A stretch of DNA of 64,000 nt from positions 3,472,001-3,536,000 of the forward strand of contig OZ218952.1 of NCBI GenBank assembly GCA_965112735.1, given 5' to 3'. Origin of the DNA: Phaeosaccion multiseriatum. Taxonomy: Eukaryota > Ochrophyta, other classes. This document shows, piece after piece, positions 44,120-61,156 of the stretch; the stretch's first letter is position 1, and every line of letters begins with the position of its first letter. The notes under the pieces were generated by a model. The model worked only from the letters and a program-made list of their open reading frames with translations, made no database searches and was not told where the DNA came from. Both the position numbers and the translations under genes were made by a program.

Positions 44120-46363
44120 ATGTTGATGATGAGAGCGATGTCGTTGAGGGGAGTGGCCAGAGCGTGCTACTCCTCTTGCATTGGCAGGAATAGAAGAGGA
44201 CCCACAGCAGTAGGAGACACCGCTGCTGAACGGCGTGCCGACTCTACTCTCCCTCAGCAGAAGCAGCTGCCGCAGCAATGGTCCTGCTACTCTACTGGGG
44301 GAAGTGACAAGTCGAGACAGATACGGCTTATGAGGGAGATCCAGGATCTGGGGAGGAGAAAGGATTGGAAGAAGGTTGCACCTACTCTGGAGCGCGCACG
44401 GCGAGAGGGCCTCAAGCCCAACCAGTACTGTTTGAATGCTGCGATTACCGCGATTGGGAAGAGTGGGCGGTGGAAGGGCGCTTTGAGACTTCTGGACGAG
44501 ATGAAAGCAGAAGGACTCTCTCCGGATGTAATCAGCTACAGCTCCGCCATTGACGCATGCGCCAGGGCCAGCCAACACGTGGAGGCAATGGGTTTACTGA
44601 GGGAGATGAAGGCGGAAGGACTCGCTCCGGATGTAATCAGCTACAGCTCCACCATTAACGCATGCGCCAAGGCCAGCCAACAGGTGGAGGCATTGAGTTT
44701 ACTGAGGGATATGAAGGCAGAAGGACTCACTCCCAACGAAATCAGCTACAGCTCCGCCATTGACGCATGCGCCAGGGCCAACCAACACATGAAGGCATTG
44801 GTTTTACTGAGGGAGATGAAGGCGGAAGGACTCGCTCCCAACGAAATCAGCTACAACTCCACCATTAACGCATGCGCCAAGGCCAGCCAACACGTGGAGG
44901 CAATGGGTTTACTGAGGGAGATGAAGGCAGAAGGACTCGCTCCGGATGCAATCAGCTACAGCTCCGCCATTAACGCATGCGCCAAGGCCAGCCAACACGT
45001 GGAGGCAATGAGTTTACTGAGGGAGATGAAGGCAGAAGGACTCGCTCCCAATGTAATCAGCTACAGCTCCACCATTAACGCATGCGCCAAGGCCGGCCAA
45101 CACGCGGAGGCATTGGTCTTACTGAGGGAGATGAAGGCGGAAGGACTCGCTCCCAATGTAATCAGCTACAACTCCACCATTAACGCATGCGCCAGGGCCA
45201 GCCAACACGTGGAGGCATTGGTCTTACTGAGGGAGATGAAGGCGGAAGGACTCACTCCCAATGAAATCAGCTATAGCTCCACCATTAACGCATACGCCAA
45301 GGCCAGCCAACACGTGGAGGCATTGGTCTTACTGAAGGAGATGAAGGCGGAAGGACTCGCTCCCAACGAAATCAGCTACAGCTCCACCATTAACGCATGC
45401 GCCAAGGCCAGCCAGCACGTGGAGGCAATGAGTTTACTGAGGGAGATGAAGGCAGAAGGACTCGCTCCCAATGTAATCAGCTACAGCTCCACCATTAACG
45501 CATGCGCCAAGGCCGGCCAACACGTGGAGGCATTGGTCTTACTGAGGGAGATGAAGGCGGAAGGACTCACTCCCAATGAAATCAGCTACAGCTCCACCAT
45601 TAACGCATACGCCAAGGCCGGCCAACACTTGGAGGCATTGGTTTTGCTGAGGGAGATGAAGGCGGAAGGACTCGCTCCGGATGAAATCAGCTACAACTCC
45701 ACCATTAACGCATGCGCCAAGGCCAACCAGCACGTGGAGGCATTGGTTTTGCTGAGGGAGATGAAGACGGAAGGACTCGCTCCGGATGTAATCAGCTACA
45801 GCTCCACCATTAACGCATGCGCCAGGGGCAGCCAACACGTGGAGGCATTGGTTTTGCTGAGGGAGATGAAGGCAGAAGGATTCACTCCGGATGAAATCAG
45901 CTACAGCTCCACCATTAACGCATGCGCCAAGGCCAGCCAGCACGTGGAGGCATTGGTTTTACTGAGGGAGATGAAGGCGGAGGGACTCGCTCCGGACGTA
46001 ATCAGCTACACCGCTACGATTGATGCTCTGCAGGAGGGTGGAGACGAGGAGGCTGCTGACGAGCTGTACGCAGAGGCCGTATCGCAAGGGGTCTTGAATC
46101 ACTGGAGGAAAGGGGGGCAGTTGATGGACTTGCACGAGTTCAGCAGGGGAACGAGCAAGGCAGCGCTTCGTCACGCGCTCTCAGAGGCGAAGCCGGGTGC
46201 TGAGGTCAAAGTCATCACAGGCCGAGGCCGAGGCAGTGAGGACGGCGTCAGCGTTCTCAAGCCCGCGGTGCTGGCCTACTTGCAGGAAAGAGCAGGAGTC
46301 GAAGTACGGGAAGACGAACGTAACCCGGGGAGGGTGGTGATGCGAGTCACAGGTGCGCGATGA
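44120..46363 (+). CDS. PPR-SMR protein, copy c, intact
   Basis: 747 aa, intronless. The ATG at 44120 is shared with the other copies and begins a basic import leader (MLMMRAMSLRGVARACYSS). A helical lead-in (EIQDLGRRKDWKKVAPTLER), one divergent PPR motif, fourteen regular 35-residue PPR motifs and a C-terminal SMR-like domain follow (MDLHEFSRGTSKAAL, VKVITGRGRGSEDGVSVL). DNA identity between the 105-bp motif units is very high, favouring unequal exchange and gene conversion. Predicted organellar RNA-binding protein, divergently transcribed from FANCB-like copy B. Confidence 0.93.
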   Translation: MLMMRAMSLRGVARACYSSCIGRNRRGPTAVGDTAAERRADSTLPQQKQLPQQWSCYSTGGSDKSRQIRLMREIQDLGRRKDWKKVAPTLERARREGLKPNQYCLNAAITAIGKSGRWKGALRLLDEMKAEGLSPDVISYSSAIDACARASQHVEAMGLLREMKAEGLAPDVISYSSTINACAKASQQVEALSLLRDMKAEGLTPNEISYSSAIDACARANQHMKALVLLREMKAEGLAPNEISYNSTINACAKASQHVEAMGLLREMKAEGLAPDAISYSSAINACAKASQHVEAMSLLREMKAEGLAPNVISYSSTINACAKAGQHAEALVLLREMKAEGLAPNVISYNSTINACARASQHVEALVLLREMKAEGLTPNEISYSSTINAYAKASQHVEALVLLKEMKAEGLAPNEISYSSTINACAKASQHVEAMSLLREMKAEGLAPNVISYSSTINACAKAGQHVEALVLLREMKAEGLTPNEISYSSTINAYAKAGQHLEALVLLREMKAEGLAPDEISYNSTINACAKANQHVEALVLLREMKTEGLAPDVISYSSTINACARGSQHVEALVLLREMKAEGFTPDEISYSSTINACAKASQHVEALVLLREMKAEGLAPDVISYTATIDALQEGGDEEAADELYAEAVSQGVLNHWRKGGQLMDLHEFSRGTSKAALRHALSEAKPGAEVKVITGRGRGSEDGVSVLKPAVLAYLQERAGVEVREDERNPGRVVMRVTGAR

Positions 46364-46524
46364 TGCTACCATTGATGGGCGTCGAAGGCATACCCCGTGA
46401 GTCTCAGTTGCATCCTGGCCTTGGTCCTATCACTCGGCCAAATTGTCGGGTGGCTGTGGAGCGGGATGACGGCAGCAACTGAGCACTAGTTGAGTACTAG
46501 TGTTATGTGGCCGGAAGGGGCCAG

Positions 46525-46650
46525 CCCTCGCGCAAGGCTGACCTCGTGGGTATGACCTTGCGGGTGAAGAGCTTGCGCGTGGTGTGCGGGGATGGGATCT
46601 GCCTGCAGGTCTTGTAGGTGCAGCTGGATACCGGGCCATCCCAACGACAG
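46525..46650 (+). pseudogene. captured 3' scrap of the formyltransferase gene (unit 2)
   Basis: Same scrap as at 38823-38948, offset exactly 7702 bp, with a few independent substitutions (for instance CGCAAGGCTGAC for CGCCAGGTTGAC). Confidence 0.8.
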
Positions 46651-47035
46651 GGGGCGAGTAGGCAGAGAAGAGATAGGGAAATGGGTGGATACATGTCGAG
46701 CTCACATACGTTACTTCCTTGATGCAATGTACTTGACTTTCCTGTTGCTTCGGAATGCTGTCATATCGCGCTGCGTCTCGTTGGACTGATGCTGCGTGCT
46801 GCTGCTGCTGCTGGTGGTTGTCCATTCGTCGTCCTGGCCCCCGTTTCCGCGGGGACTCGGCGGCGGAACAAAAGGGTGCAACGGGTGTAACGGGTGCCCG
46901 TTGGGGGTCGGACAGGAGAAGGGAAAAGAAAAAAGGAAAGCACACGAGTCACAAGAAAGTGGCATTGAGTAGTCCCGGCCAGCACCTCAATCAATTACAC
47001 ATCACCCTCCAGTTCCATCCCCACCCGCTGCCTGC

Positions 47036-51846
<4,811 letters not shown>

Positions 51847-52080
51847 CGGCCAGCAGCATTCGACACTCGACACTATCGCCAGACAGATCGAGCGAAGAAG
51901 GCGAAAAGGATGGTGCATGTGTTGGTCCTCCGCCCCAGCTCACAGCTGGCTGAGAAGGAGGTGGTCTTTCTCTCCTTCCCCCTCTCCCCCTCCCTTCCTC
52001 CCTCCCTCCTTTCCCGCTCCCTCCCTCCCCTCGCCCCTTGCCTCCCTTCCCGAGAGAGCAGTAAGAGCTTAGGACAGAAA
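51847..52080. promoter_or_regulatory. bidirectional promoter between FANCB-like copy C and PPR-d
   Basis: 234 bp between opposed start codons, including a pyrimidine-rich stretch (51965-52050). The corresponding gaps are 43957-44119 and 36280-36427. Shared by position only; no core element recognised. Confidence 0.4.
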
Positions 52081-54105
52081 ATGTTGATGATGAGAGCGAT
52101 GTCGTTGAGGGGAGTGACAAGAGGGTGCTACTCTTGCATTGGCAGGAATAGAAGATCACCCGCAGCAGTAGGAGACACCGCTGCTGAACGGCGTGCCGAC
52201 TCTACTCTCCCTCAGCAGAAGCAGCTGCCGCAGCAATGGTCCTGCTACTCTACTGGGGGAAGTGACAAGGCGAGACAGATACGGCTTATGAGGGAGATCC
52301 AGGATCTGGGGAGGAGCAAGGATTGGAAGAGGGTTGCACCCACTCTGGAGCGCGCACGACAAGAGGGCCTCAAGCCCGATCTGTACTGTATGAGTGCTGC
52401 GATTACCGCGATTGGGAAGAGCGGGCGGTGGAAGGGCGCTTTGCGACTTCTGGCCGAGATGAAAGCAGAAGGACTCTCTCCCGGCGTAATCAGCTACAGC
52501 TCCGCCATTGACGCATGCGCCAGAGCCAGCCAACACGTGGAGGCAATGGTTTTACTGAGGGAGATGAAGGCACAAGGAGTCGCTCCCAATGAAATCAGCT
52601 ACAGTGCCACCATTAACGCATGCGCCAAGGCCAGCCAACACGTGAAGGCATTGGGTTTACTGAGGGAGATGAAGGCGGAAGGACTCGCTCCCAATGAAAT
52701 CAGCTACAACTCCACCATTAACGCATGCGCCAAGGCCAGCCAACACGTGGAGGCATTGATTTTACTGAGGGAGATGAAGGCGGAAGGACTCGCCCCCAAT
52801 GAAATCAGCTACAACTCCACCATTAACGCATGCGCCAAGGCCAGCCAACACGTGGAGGCAATGGGTTTACTGAGGGAGATGAAGGCGGAAGGACTCGCTC
52901 CGGATGAAATCAGCTACAACTCCACCATTAACGCATGCGCCAAGGCCAGCCAACACGTGGAGGCAATGGTTTTACTGAGGGGGATGAAGGCGGAAGGACT
53001 CGCTCCGGATGTAATCAGCTACAGCTCCACCATTAACGCATGCGCCAAGGCCAACCAGCACGTGGAGGCAATGGTTTTACTGAGGGAGATGAAGGCACAA
53101 GGACTCGCTCCCAATGAAATCAGCTACAACTCCACCATTAACGCGTGCGCCAAGACCAACCAACACGTGGAGGCAATGGTTTTACTGAGGGAGATGAAGG
53201 CGGAAGGACTCGCCCCAAATGAAATCAGCTACAACTCCACCATTAACGCATGCGCCAGGGCCAGCCAACACGTGGAGGCATTGGTTTTGCTGAGGGAGAT
53301 GAAGGCGGAAGGACTCACTCCCAATGAAATCAGCTACAACTCAACCATTGACGCATGCGCCAAGGCCAGCCAACACGTGGAGGCAATGGTTTTACTGAGG
53401 GAGATGAAGGCGGAAGGACTCGCGCCGGATGAAATCAGCTACAACTCCACCATTAACGCATGCGCCGGTGCCAGCCAACACGTGGAGGCATTGGTTTTAC
53501 TGAGGGAGATGAAGGCACAAGGACTCGCTCCCAATGCAATCAGCTACAACTCCACCATTAACGCATGCGCCAGGGCCAGCCAACACGTGGAGGCATTGGG
53601 TTTGCTTAGGGGGATGAAGGCGGAAGGACTCGCTCCGGATGTAATCAGCTACAGCTCCACCATTAACGCATGCGCCAGGGCCAGCCAACACTTGGAGGCA
53701 ATGGGTTTACTGAGAGAGATGAAGGCACAAGGACTCACTCCCGACGAAATCAGCTACAGAGCCGTTATAGATGCTCTGCAGGAGGGTGGAGAGGAGGAGG
53801 CTGCTGACGAGCTGTACGCAGAGGCCGTATCGCAAGGGGTCTTCAATCACTGGAAGAAAGGGGGGCAGGAGATGGACTTGCACGCCTTCACCAGGGGAAC
53901 GAGCAAGGCAGCGCTTCGTCACGTGCTCTCCGTGGAGAAGGTGGAGGGTGAGATCATAGTTATCACAGGCCAAGGCCAGGGCAGCGAGGACGGCGTCAGC
54001 GTTCTCAAGCCCGCAGTGCTGGCCTACTTACAGGAGAGGCCGGGCGTCGAAGTGTGGGCGGACAAACACAACCCGGGGAGGGTGGTGATGCGGGTCGCTG
54101 TATGA
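52081..54105 (+). CDS. PPR-SMR protein, copy d, intact
   Basis: 674 aa, intronless, ATG at 52081. The import leader is MLMMRAMSLRGVTRGCYS. One divergent lead-in motif and about thirteen 35-residue PPR motifs follow, then the SMR-like domain (MDLHAFTRGTSKAAL, EIIVITGQGQGSEDGVSVL). It differs from copies b and c in motif number and in many of the residues 5 and 35 that set base choice, so it probably reads a different RNA. The stop is followed within 165 bp by the next gene on the same strand. Confidence 0.92.
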   Translation: MLMMRAMSLRGVTRGCYSCIGRNRRSPAAVGDTAAERRADSTLPQQKQLPQQWSCYSTGGSDKARQIRLMREIQDLGRSKDWKRVAPTLERARQEGLKPDLYCMSAAITAIGKSGRWKGALRLLAEMKAEGLSPGVISYSSAIDACARASQHVEAMVLLREMKAQGVAPNEISYSATINACAKASQHVKALGLLREMKAEGLAPNEISYNSTINACAKASQHVEALILLREMKAEGLAPNEISYNSTINACAKASQHVEAMGLLREMKAEGLAPDEISYNSTINACAKASQHVEAMVLLRGMKAEGLAPDVISYSSTINACAKANQHVEAMVLLREMKAQGLAPNEISYNSTINACAKTNQHVEAMVLLREMKAEGLAPNEISYNSTINACARASQHVEALVLLREMKAEGLTPNEISYNSTIDACAKASQHVEAMVLLREMKAEGLAPDEISYNSTINACAGASQHVEALVLLREMKAQGLAPNAISYNSTINACARASQHVEALGLLRGMKAEGLAPDVISYSSTINACARASQHLEAMGLLREMKAQGLTPDEISYRAVIDALQEGGEEEAADELYAEAVSQGVFNHWKKGGQEMDLHAFTRGTSKAALRHVLSVEKVEGEIIVITGQGQGSEDGVSVLKPAVLAYLQERPGVEVWADKHNPGRVVMRVAV

Positions 54106-54270
54106 GCTACTGTAGTAGTAGTTCAAGCAAGAGGGAGGAGATAGGAGGAAGGGGAAGTAAAGCCTGAAGTAAAGAAGTTTTGAAAAGAAAAGAAAGGGCA
54201 GATGATCCCCCAAACTGCCACTTTTCAATTTTCCTTTTCCTCCTGCTCTCCACGCTTTTATGCAAAGATC

Positions 54271-55645
54271 ATGAGTGCTGTACGTGAGAGGCCGATGCGG
54301 CGGGATATATCTGGCCGGGACAGCGCAGCTACGGCCGCTTTCCTTGCCCAACCACCGCAAAGTCCGGAAACAGGACGAGGGGGTGGGGGCGAGCGGGAGG
54401 GGAGCGCGGGGTTGATGCGGTTCCTCGAGCACGCAGCGTCCCTGCTGGAAGGAGAGGCCAAGGAGCTGAATGATAAGCTGCAGCTGACTCTGCCGTCTGT
54501 GGAGGAGTCGCATCAGCTGGAGTGGGAGAAGCACACCCACACGGAAGAAGTGGAGAGGTTGGGCAGGCGGAAGGCAGACATTCAAGCTCAGTTGGCCCAA
54601 GTAGTAGCTGCGATGAAGGACAGAGAGACTGATATACAGCGTATGAAGGCCGAGCAACTGCAAGACCGTATGAATGTGCAGCGTCTGCTGGCGTTATCAC
54701 AGCCTGTAGGGGCAGACCTTACAGCTGAGTTCCGTCGAAAGCGCCGTGTTCCTGCCCCTGCTGGTGGCAGGACGGGAGCACCCCCCTCGCCTACTCCAAG
54801 ACCAGGAGGGAGAGAGAAAGGCGGAGAAGGGACAGGTGGAGGAGGTAAACAGCCGGGCGGCGGCGGCGGCGGTGGCGGTGGTGGTGGTGGGGCTGGTGAC
54901 GAGAAGAAGAGGCGAGATGCTGTGGACGAGAAGCTACGGGAAGCGCAGTTGCGACAAAGGAGCACGCGGGGCTACCAAACGTTCCTGGAAGGCCGCCTTC
55001 AGTCCACTCGCGAGCACGTGGCCGCCGTGCGATCCATCGGTAGGGACTACCTCCAAGCCATTAGCGACGATAAGGTCGAGCGACGCCTCCAGGCAGAGCT
55101 GTACCGCTCCTTTGCCCAGGACACCAAGGCCAGGCTCGCCAAGAGGCTGGAGGTATGGATGTTGGTAGCGTACTTTCACTCACTCACTTTGTGCTGCTAT
55201 TATGCTTTCATTTGTCCTGAGCCTATCATGCCTGCACCCCACATTAATTAATTTTTCATATTTAATACGGTCGCTCCGTCACTCGTCCACACACACACAG
55301 CTGGTGGAGAGGCAACTGCACGGCGTCACAGGCGAGTATTTGATCCTCCGCCACAACGCGCGTGTGTCACATGTGACCAACTTGGAGGACAAGAAGGCGT
55401 GTCTGCTCGAGCGGCGCCGCATTGACTCCGAGCTGGACAGGGTGCGGAGGGCCGGAGTGGAGCAGATGGAGGCGTACGATGCAGCCGTGGAGGGGAAGGT
55501 GGAGGATATCGTCGAGGGACTGAGGCAGGTGGGTCGGTCAGTCAGTCAGTCAGTGAACAAGGCGAAGGGGGGGGGGTAAGGTTGGTCTGACTCTTTCGTT
55601 CTCCCCCCTGATGACGAGCCGTCCGGGCCAGCAAACGCGAAACCA

Positions 55646-55701
<56 letters not shown>

Positions 55702-56100
55702 GTCTCCCCACCCCCCTCTCTCTGTGTAGATTGCGTGCGTGCACGCCTCCACCACACAACTGAAGGTCAAAGTCAAAACTCAGCTCCGCGGTTGGCAGTG
55801 TCCCTCCACCCCACCCACCCCACCCACCCCTACCCCCCCGACCCTCCCTACTCCCCACACCACACCCAGGCCCTGATGCGCGAGGACGTGAAGCTTCAGC
55901 GGACAAGACTCCACTTTACTTCCGTCAAAGACGCCAACGAGAGGATCATTGCAGAGCTTCAGAGAGCCATCAAGGGGCACCGCAGAGGGTATGCAGGCCT
56001 CAACTTCCGCAGAGGACAGGACCTGGAGTGGCTCAATGGGAAGCTTAGAGACATCCGGGAGGAGCTCCGAAAGGCTGAGACGGGAGGTTTCTACGGATAG
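54271..56100 (+). CDS. coiled-coil protein of unknown function
   Basis: Exons: 54271-55152, 55301-55528, 55730-55765, 55870-56100; 458 aa, all in phase. The third exon is tiny (12 residues, IACVHASTTQLK) and its donor AAG|GTCAAAG is weak, so that join is the least certain. Long charged heptad stretches cover residues about 45-150 (AKELNDKLQLTLPSVEESHQ) and 230-450. A Pro/Gly-rich linker including a poly-Gly run (GGC/GGT repeats near 54853-54892) separates them. No enzymatic motif, signal peptide or membrane segment is seen. Not recognised; alternating long helices would suit a cytoskeletal, ciliary or tethering component, but that is only inference. Confidence 0.75.
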
Positions 56101-56200
56101 GGTAGGGAGGAGGGAAGAGGGTCCGAGGGTGGGGTGTCGGGGACAAGTCGGCCACACCCATACATACAACATGTAAATAAACGCAAAGAATTGTTGTAAA

Positions 56201-56401
56201 CACTCGATTTGCGTAAGAATCGCCCAAATCGCCCCGTTTTTTAGGTATCGGGCGGTAAGGGGGAGTGCTCCTCCATCCCCTTGTGTCGGTGGGCATCTCA
56301 AAGAGCTACACGAAGAGCTATAGCGCTTCTCCCAGCGTCATTTTGCGGATTTCGTGCAATCGGGGCAATTTGGGCGATTCTTACAGTACGCAAATCGAGT
56401 G
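56201..56401. mobile_element. 201-bp inverted-repeat element (MITE or hairpin)
   Basis: Left arm 56201-56236 (CACTCGATTTGCG, TAAGAATCGCCCAAAT, CGCCCCG) matches the reverse complement of 56361-56401 with one 4-nt insertion and one substitution. The spacer is about 125 bp, of mixed composition and no coding capacity. It sits in the short gap between two convergent genes, so it may also act in 3' ends of transcripts. No clean target-site duplication. Confidence 0.7.
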
Positions 56402-56836
56402 TAAGAATAGAAATAAAAAATACTAGAAGTAATACTTCTAGTAAAAAGAGAGGGAAGGAGAACAAGAGGAAGAGAAGGGAAGAAGGAAGACACCTGCAAA
56501 GGACCTTTGAAATACAGAGAGAGAAAGGAGCAAAAAAAAAGAGGAGAGAGAGGAAGGAGCAAAAAAAAGGACTATTGAATGCAAAGAGAGGAAGGAGCGC
56601 ACAAACAAGACACATGTTACATACAATGACTTGGCAGACTGTACAAGTACATGTATTATTTCGCTTGCGCACATATACAGTATGTGCCTGTCTGCCTATT
56701 CCATCCGGAGAGAGGAGAAGTGGTGGGACGGGGGGCTTCACCCCTTCCCTGAAGTGCTCATGCCCCCACCCATCAAATCTATCTCCGTCTCCCTTCAATT
56801 GGTTGGCCGCTGTCATGTTTCTCCTCCTCCGCCCAT
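56402..56836. other. 3' flank of the PDZ-protein gene
   Basis: A/G-rich sequence (GAAGGAGAACAAGAGG type) and then mixed sequence; no exon supported. Contains a short palindromic stretch CACATATACAGTATGTG near 56670. Confidence 0.5.
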
Positions 56837-59245
56837 CTACCTATTCGTCGTGTCTGCTGATGCGTGCCCATTCCCCATGGGAGCGTCAGCAACACTACCA
56901 CCACCAGGTTCCTCATCCTTCTCCTCCTCCTCCTCCTCCTCCTCCTCCTCCTCCTCCTGTTCTATGCCCCCGGCATCCCCGCCTCCTCTCTCCTCCTCCT
57001 CGTCCCCCCCTTCTTCCTCCCCCTCGTCGTCGTCGTCGCTCTCCTCCCCAGGCTTCCTCAGCGCTGGGAGTTGATCGACTTGGAAGGCACTTCCTACACG
57101 TGGTTGCTCTCCCTCCGTGCCCCCCTTTCCACGCCAGGTGCTCATCCACCTATCCTCTCCTCCTCGCATGCCATTACTACTAGTGGCACCATTGTTGCTA
57201 CTGCCACTACTGCTACTCCCGCCCTTGCTGCCACCTCCACCGGCCGTCCCAGCGTCTATTGAAGCTGCTGACCCTGGCCTTGGAGTGGCGATTTCTCCCC
57301 CCCCCTGCTCCTTCTTCTTCTCCCCCCCTTGCTTATGCTTAGCACCTCCCCCTCTATTGCGTGCTGCCGCAGCTCCGTTGCCAACTGTATCACCAACTGC
57401 TGCTGCTGCTGCTACTGCAGTTGTTTCCAGCGACTCCTTCCCTGCTGCCGTCGCTTTGGGTGAATCACCCTCCTCTCCAGCCCCTCCCGTCCCTCTTCCT
57501 TTGCCCTTTGATGCTACTGCCTGTGCTGCCTTGCTGCTCTCTCCTTCGTTGGTTGCCCCCCTTGCAGCTCCCCCTCCCTCTTCCTCCGGGGCTGCTCCTG
57601 CCACCCTACCACCACCACCACCACCACCACCACCATCACCGCCCAGGGCCTTTCCGTCTCCTTCTCTTCCTCCTGTCGATGATCCGGGCAAGGAGGAGGA
57701 CGACGGCGCCAAAGCCTGTGGTGCGGCCTTTGAAGCCTGTGGGGCCTGCTTCTCCTGCACAAACGTATCCCCTAGCTGTGTGTATGTGTAGAGCTGATTG
57801 TACAATGTGGCCTTGTGTTTGGTCACGTTGAGCAAGCGCGTATAAGGAGCCTTACATGCCGCTGCCGCCTCTCGCATGGCCGCCCATCGAGGGGACGTTT
57901 TGAAATTGTCGGCAATCTCCTTCCACCTCTTGATCTTGAGAAGCTCGCTGGTGATCAAGTCCACCTGCTTGTCCTTGTTCTTCAACGACTCCAGCGTGCT
58001 CGCCATCTGTGGGGTACGTAACGGTCATGCCATGTCATGTGGGTATTACGCACTTACTGACACACCTCCACAGACAGCAAAGAGGAAGACACCTTCACAT
58101 ACAGAGACTGACAAAACACAACAATACACCCCCACACACAACAGAACTGGCACGACACACCTTGCCACAACACACCCAGACTTTCACAAAGAGAGACTGA
58201 CAAATGACAAATGACAAATAACAAGCACATACCCCACACCAGACCAGAGAATAATACAGCGCACAACGCACCTTCTGGTCGTACTCGCTGGCGGGCAGGA
58301 GATGCCTACACTGCTCGAGGCGATGTCGCTCCCCCTGCACCTCGGCCACCATTGAGGTGAGCGCATCTCTTGTCGAGGTCAGCACTTGCCACTTCTCCTT
58401 CATTATCACCAGGTGCTTGGCTGCGTGTGTGGGTGTGATGGCGTGCGTGTGTAACGTGTGCGTGTGTGTGAGTGACAGGGGGATTGGATTGTATATCAGA
58501 TATAGAGAACAAAGGAACAGAAAGAGAAAGAATAGAACGGGAAATTAGGCCTAGGCAGAGATGGGAGTGGCACCATTCAAACACCCAACTTGGTCCTTGT
58601 ACATTGCCGCCGCCGTAGCCGTAATGGGCGCCTGCTCTCCCCCAGACACCCAAAACCCCAAACCCAAGTACATGTCCATGCAATAACAGATACACACACA
58701 AACGCCTCACCGTAGATGTCGTTGGCCTCGAGCTGGAGCTTCTCCATAGTGTGCGCTCCGTCTCTGTTAGGAGGGGAGTGCGGTGGAGACACCATTGGCG
58801 GAGTGGAGTGGAGAGGTGGGGAGTGAAGGAACGACAATAAGAGTGGAGTGGAGTGGAGTGGGCAGGCAAGACAGGCAGCGAGTGAGCGTACACAACACAT
58901 GTCATGGGCACATCGACGCATATACCTGCACATACACCCATACCCCTGCACATAGATCCATATACCTGAGTTTCATATAGTGGCTCTTGATGAAGGCCAT
59001 TTGATTGCCAATGTCCGCCTCCACGTTCACTAGTTGGTCGGGGTCCAGGCGCGGCGCTGCGTGAACAGTGGGGAGGAGGAGGAGGAGGAGGAGGAGGAGG
59101 AGGGGGGAAGGGAGGGGACGTTGGTGGGTGGGGAGGAGGAGGCATAAGACCGACGAGTACGTATCAAGACGTATGTACTTGCGCGGGTAAGTGTGAATGC
59201 TCATCGGAAAGCGAGAAAGATGACGGGGGGAAACGCGCACACACA

Positions 59246-59288
<43 letters not shown>

Positions 59289-59705
59289 GCATCATCTCTT
59301 TGTAACAAAACTATACAGCATCATCTCGTGCTCGCTAACTCGCTCACTCACTCACCGCGTCTAGACATGGCGGGGGGGGGCTTGGGCCTCCCCTCCTTCA
59401 CCGCGTCAACCTCAGCCTTGTATCTCCTCACAAAGTGCTTGCCCAGAGTCACCATCTCCTTCTCGAAAAACGCGTCATTCTTAGCAAAGCCCTGCGCTGT
59501 GGTGTAGGCTTCGTAGTAGCTCTGCGTTCGTGACGTGTGTGTGTGGGGGGGGGGGGGATGTATGTATGTGTGTGTGAGTGCGTGTGTGCGTGTGTGTGTG
59601 GTGTATTCCCTTCATTCGTCGTCAGTTTAGGGGGACTCGGCGATCGGCATCCCAAGAGACGTGTGGGTGTGGGGTGAGAGACGCACACAGGGAGAGAGAG
59701 AGACA

Positions 59706-59736
<31 letters not shown>

Positions 59737-60797
59737 TGCAATACAAAGTCCAAAACAAAATGTGTGTATGCGCGCGTGTATGTAAAAGGGTTGTATCGTT
59801 GCCGTCACCCCTCACCTTGTTCTTCTTCAGTCTGTCGTTGACGAAGGCAGCCTTGGCGTAGTCCGGCCCTATCCGGCCCGTCCTGAACCACCAGTCATAC
59901 TCCCTCTCACTCAAGCTCGCTGCCTTGCCCACCTGGAGAGGGACAGAGAGGAAGGGGGGTAGGTGCGGTGAGTGGGAGGATGGCCGTATTATACGGGGGG
60001 TGGTGGGAGAGAGAATGGGCCAAGAGGGAGAGCAGAAGCAAGGGGTAGTAGGGGTCCGCAGGAGACGAAGGGGAGGGAGGGGGCCCAAGAGGGTGGAGGG
60101 GCGTGGAGTTGTAGTACAGAGGTCAGAGGTTGGCTTTACCCAGAGGAGGGGTGGGGTGGGGTGGACAGGATTGAGAGAAGGGTAAAAGCAAAGGTGTGTT
60201 GACTAGAGAACGGGAGCAAGAACAGTGACGGGATGGGCCCCAACGCTCCCAATGCTTACGCGAAAGTTATACGTAATATGCACAGGCTTACCTTTGCGAG
60301 GGCTGTGGCCTCTGCCGAAGCTTGGACGTGGGTGAGTTCCACATCCATGAGCGTCGCCAGCCACATGTTGCTCTTATTGCCGGTCTCGCCCTGCTGCAGG
60401 ATGCCCCCCGTATCTGCGCTGCCCGGCGACGCACCCCCCAGGGCTGCTCCTGGCTTCTGCTGCTGCTGATATTGGTGCCCCTGCTGCTGTTTCCCCACCC
60501 CCCCCCTCTTGGGGCCTCCATTGGCACCGCCACCTCCTCCTGCCGCTGGAGAGGATGATTTGCGTTGCTTGGCCGGACCACGCGAGAACTGCCGCACCTC
60601 CTGCTGCTGCTGCTGCTGCTGTTGATGACTGATGCTCGCGGGGTACTGTTGCTGCTGCTGCAGAAAGCCTTGTGGTTTCTGCTGCCGGCGCACTGCTGTT
60701 GGTTGCTGCTGCTGCTGTTGCTGCTGCTGCTGTTGCTGCTGATTCAATTGCCGCCCCTGCTGCTGTTGAAACTGCTGCTGCTGACTCAATTGCCGCC

Positions 60798-60828
<31 letters not shown>

Positions 60829-61125
60829 ATCCTGCTGGCCTGCCGTGTTGAAGTGCTGCACCCGCGTAGGAAGTAGACTAATCACAGGAGACCTCTGCGC
60901 CACTTTGGGGGCGTTGGGGGCCGTCCTCGTGGCGAGCTTCACCCCCCCCCCTGGCACAATCAGTGGCCCTCCCCCGCTCACCCCCCCCGCGGACAGCGGC
61001 CTACTAAGGCCAGGAAGTGCGCCCCCCCCTCCAAAGCGGGGGCTCCCTCCCGCACCACCTGCTGCTGTGCCGATGCCGGCGCTGCTGCCACCTCCTTCTG
61101 AATAGCCTGGTTGTTGTTGTTGTTG

Positions 61126-61156
<31 letters not shown>

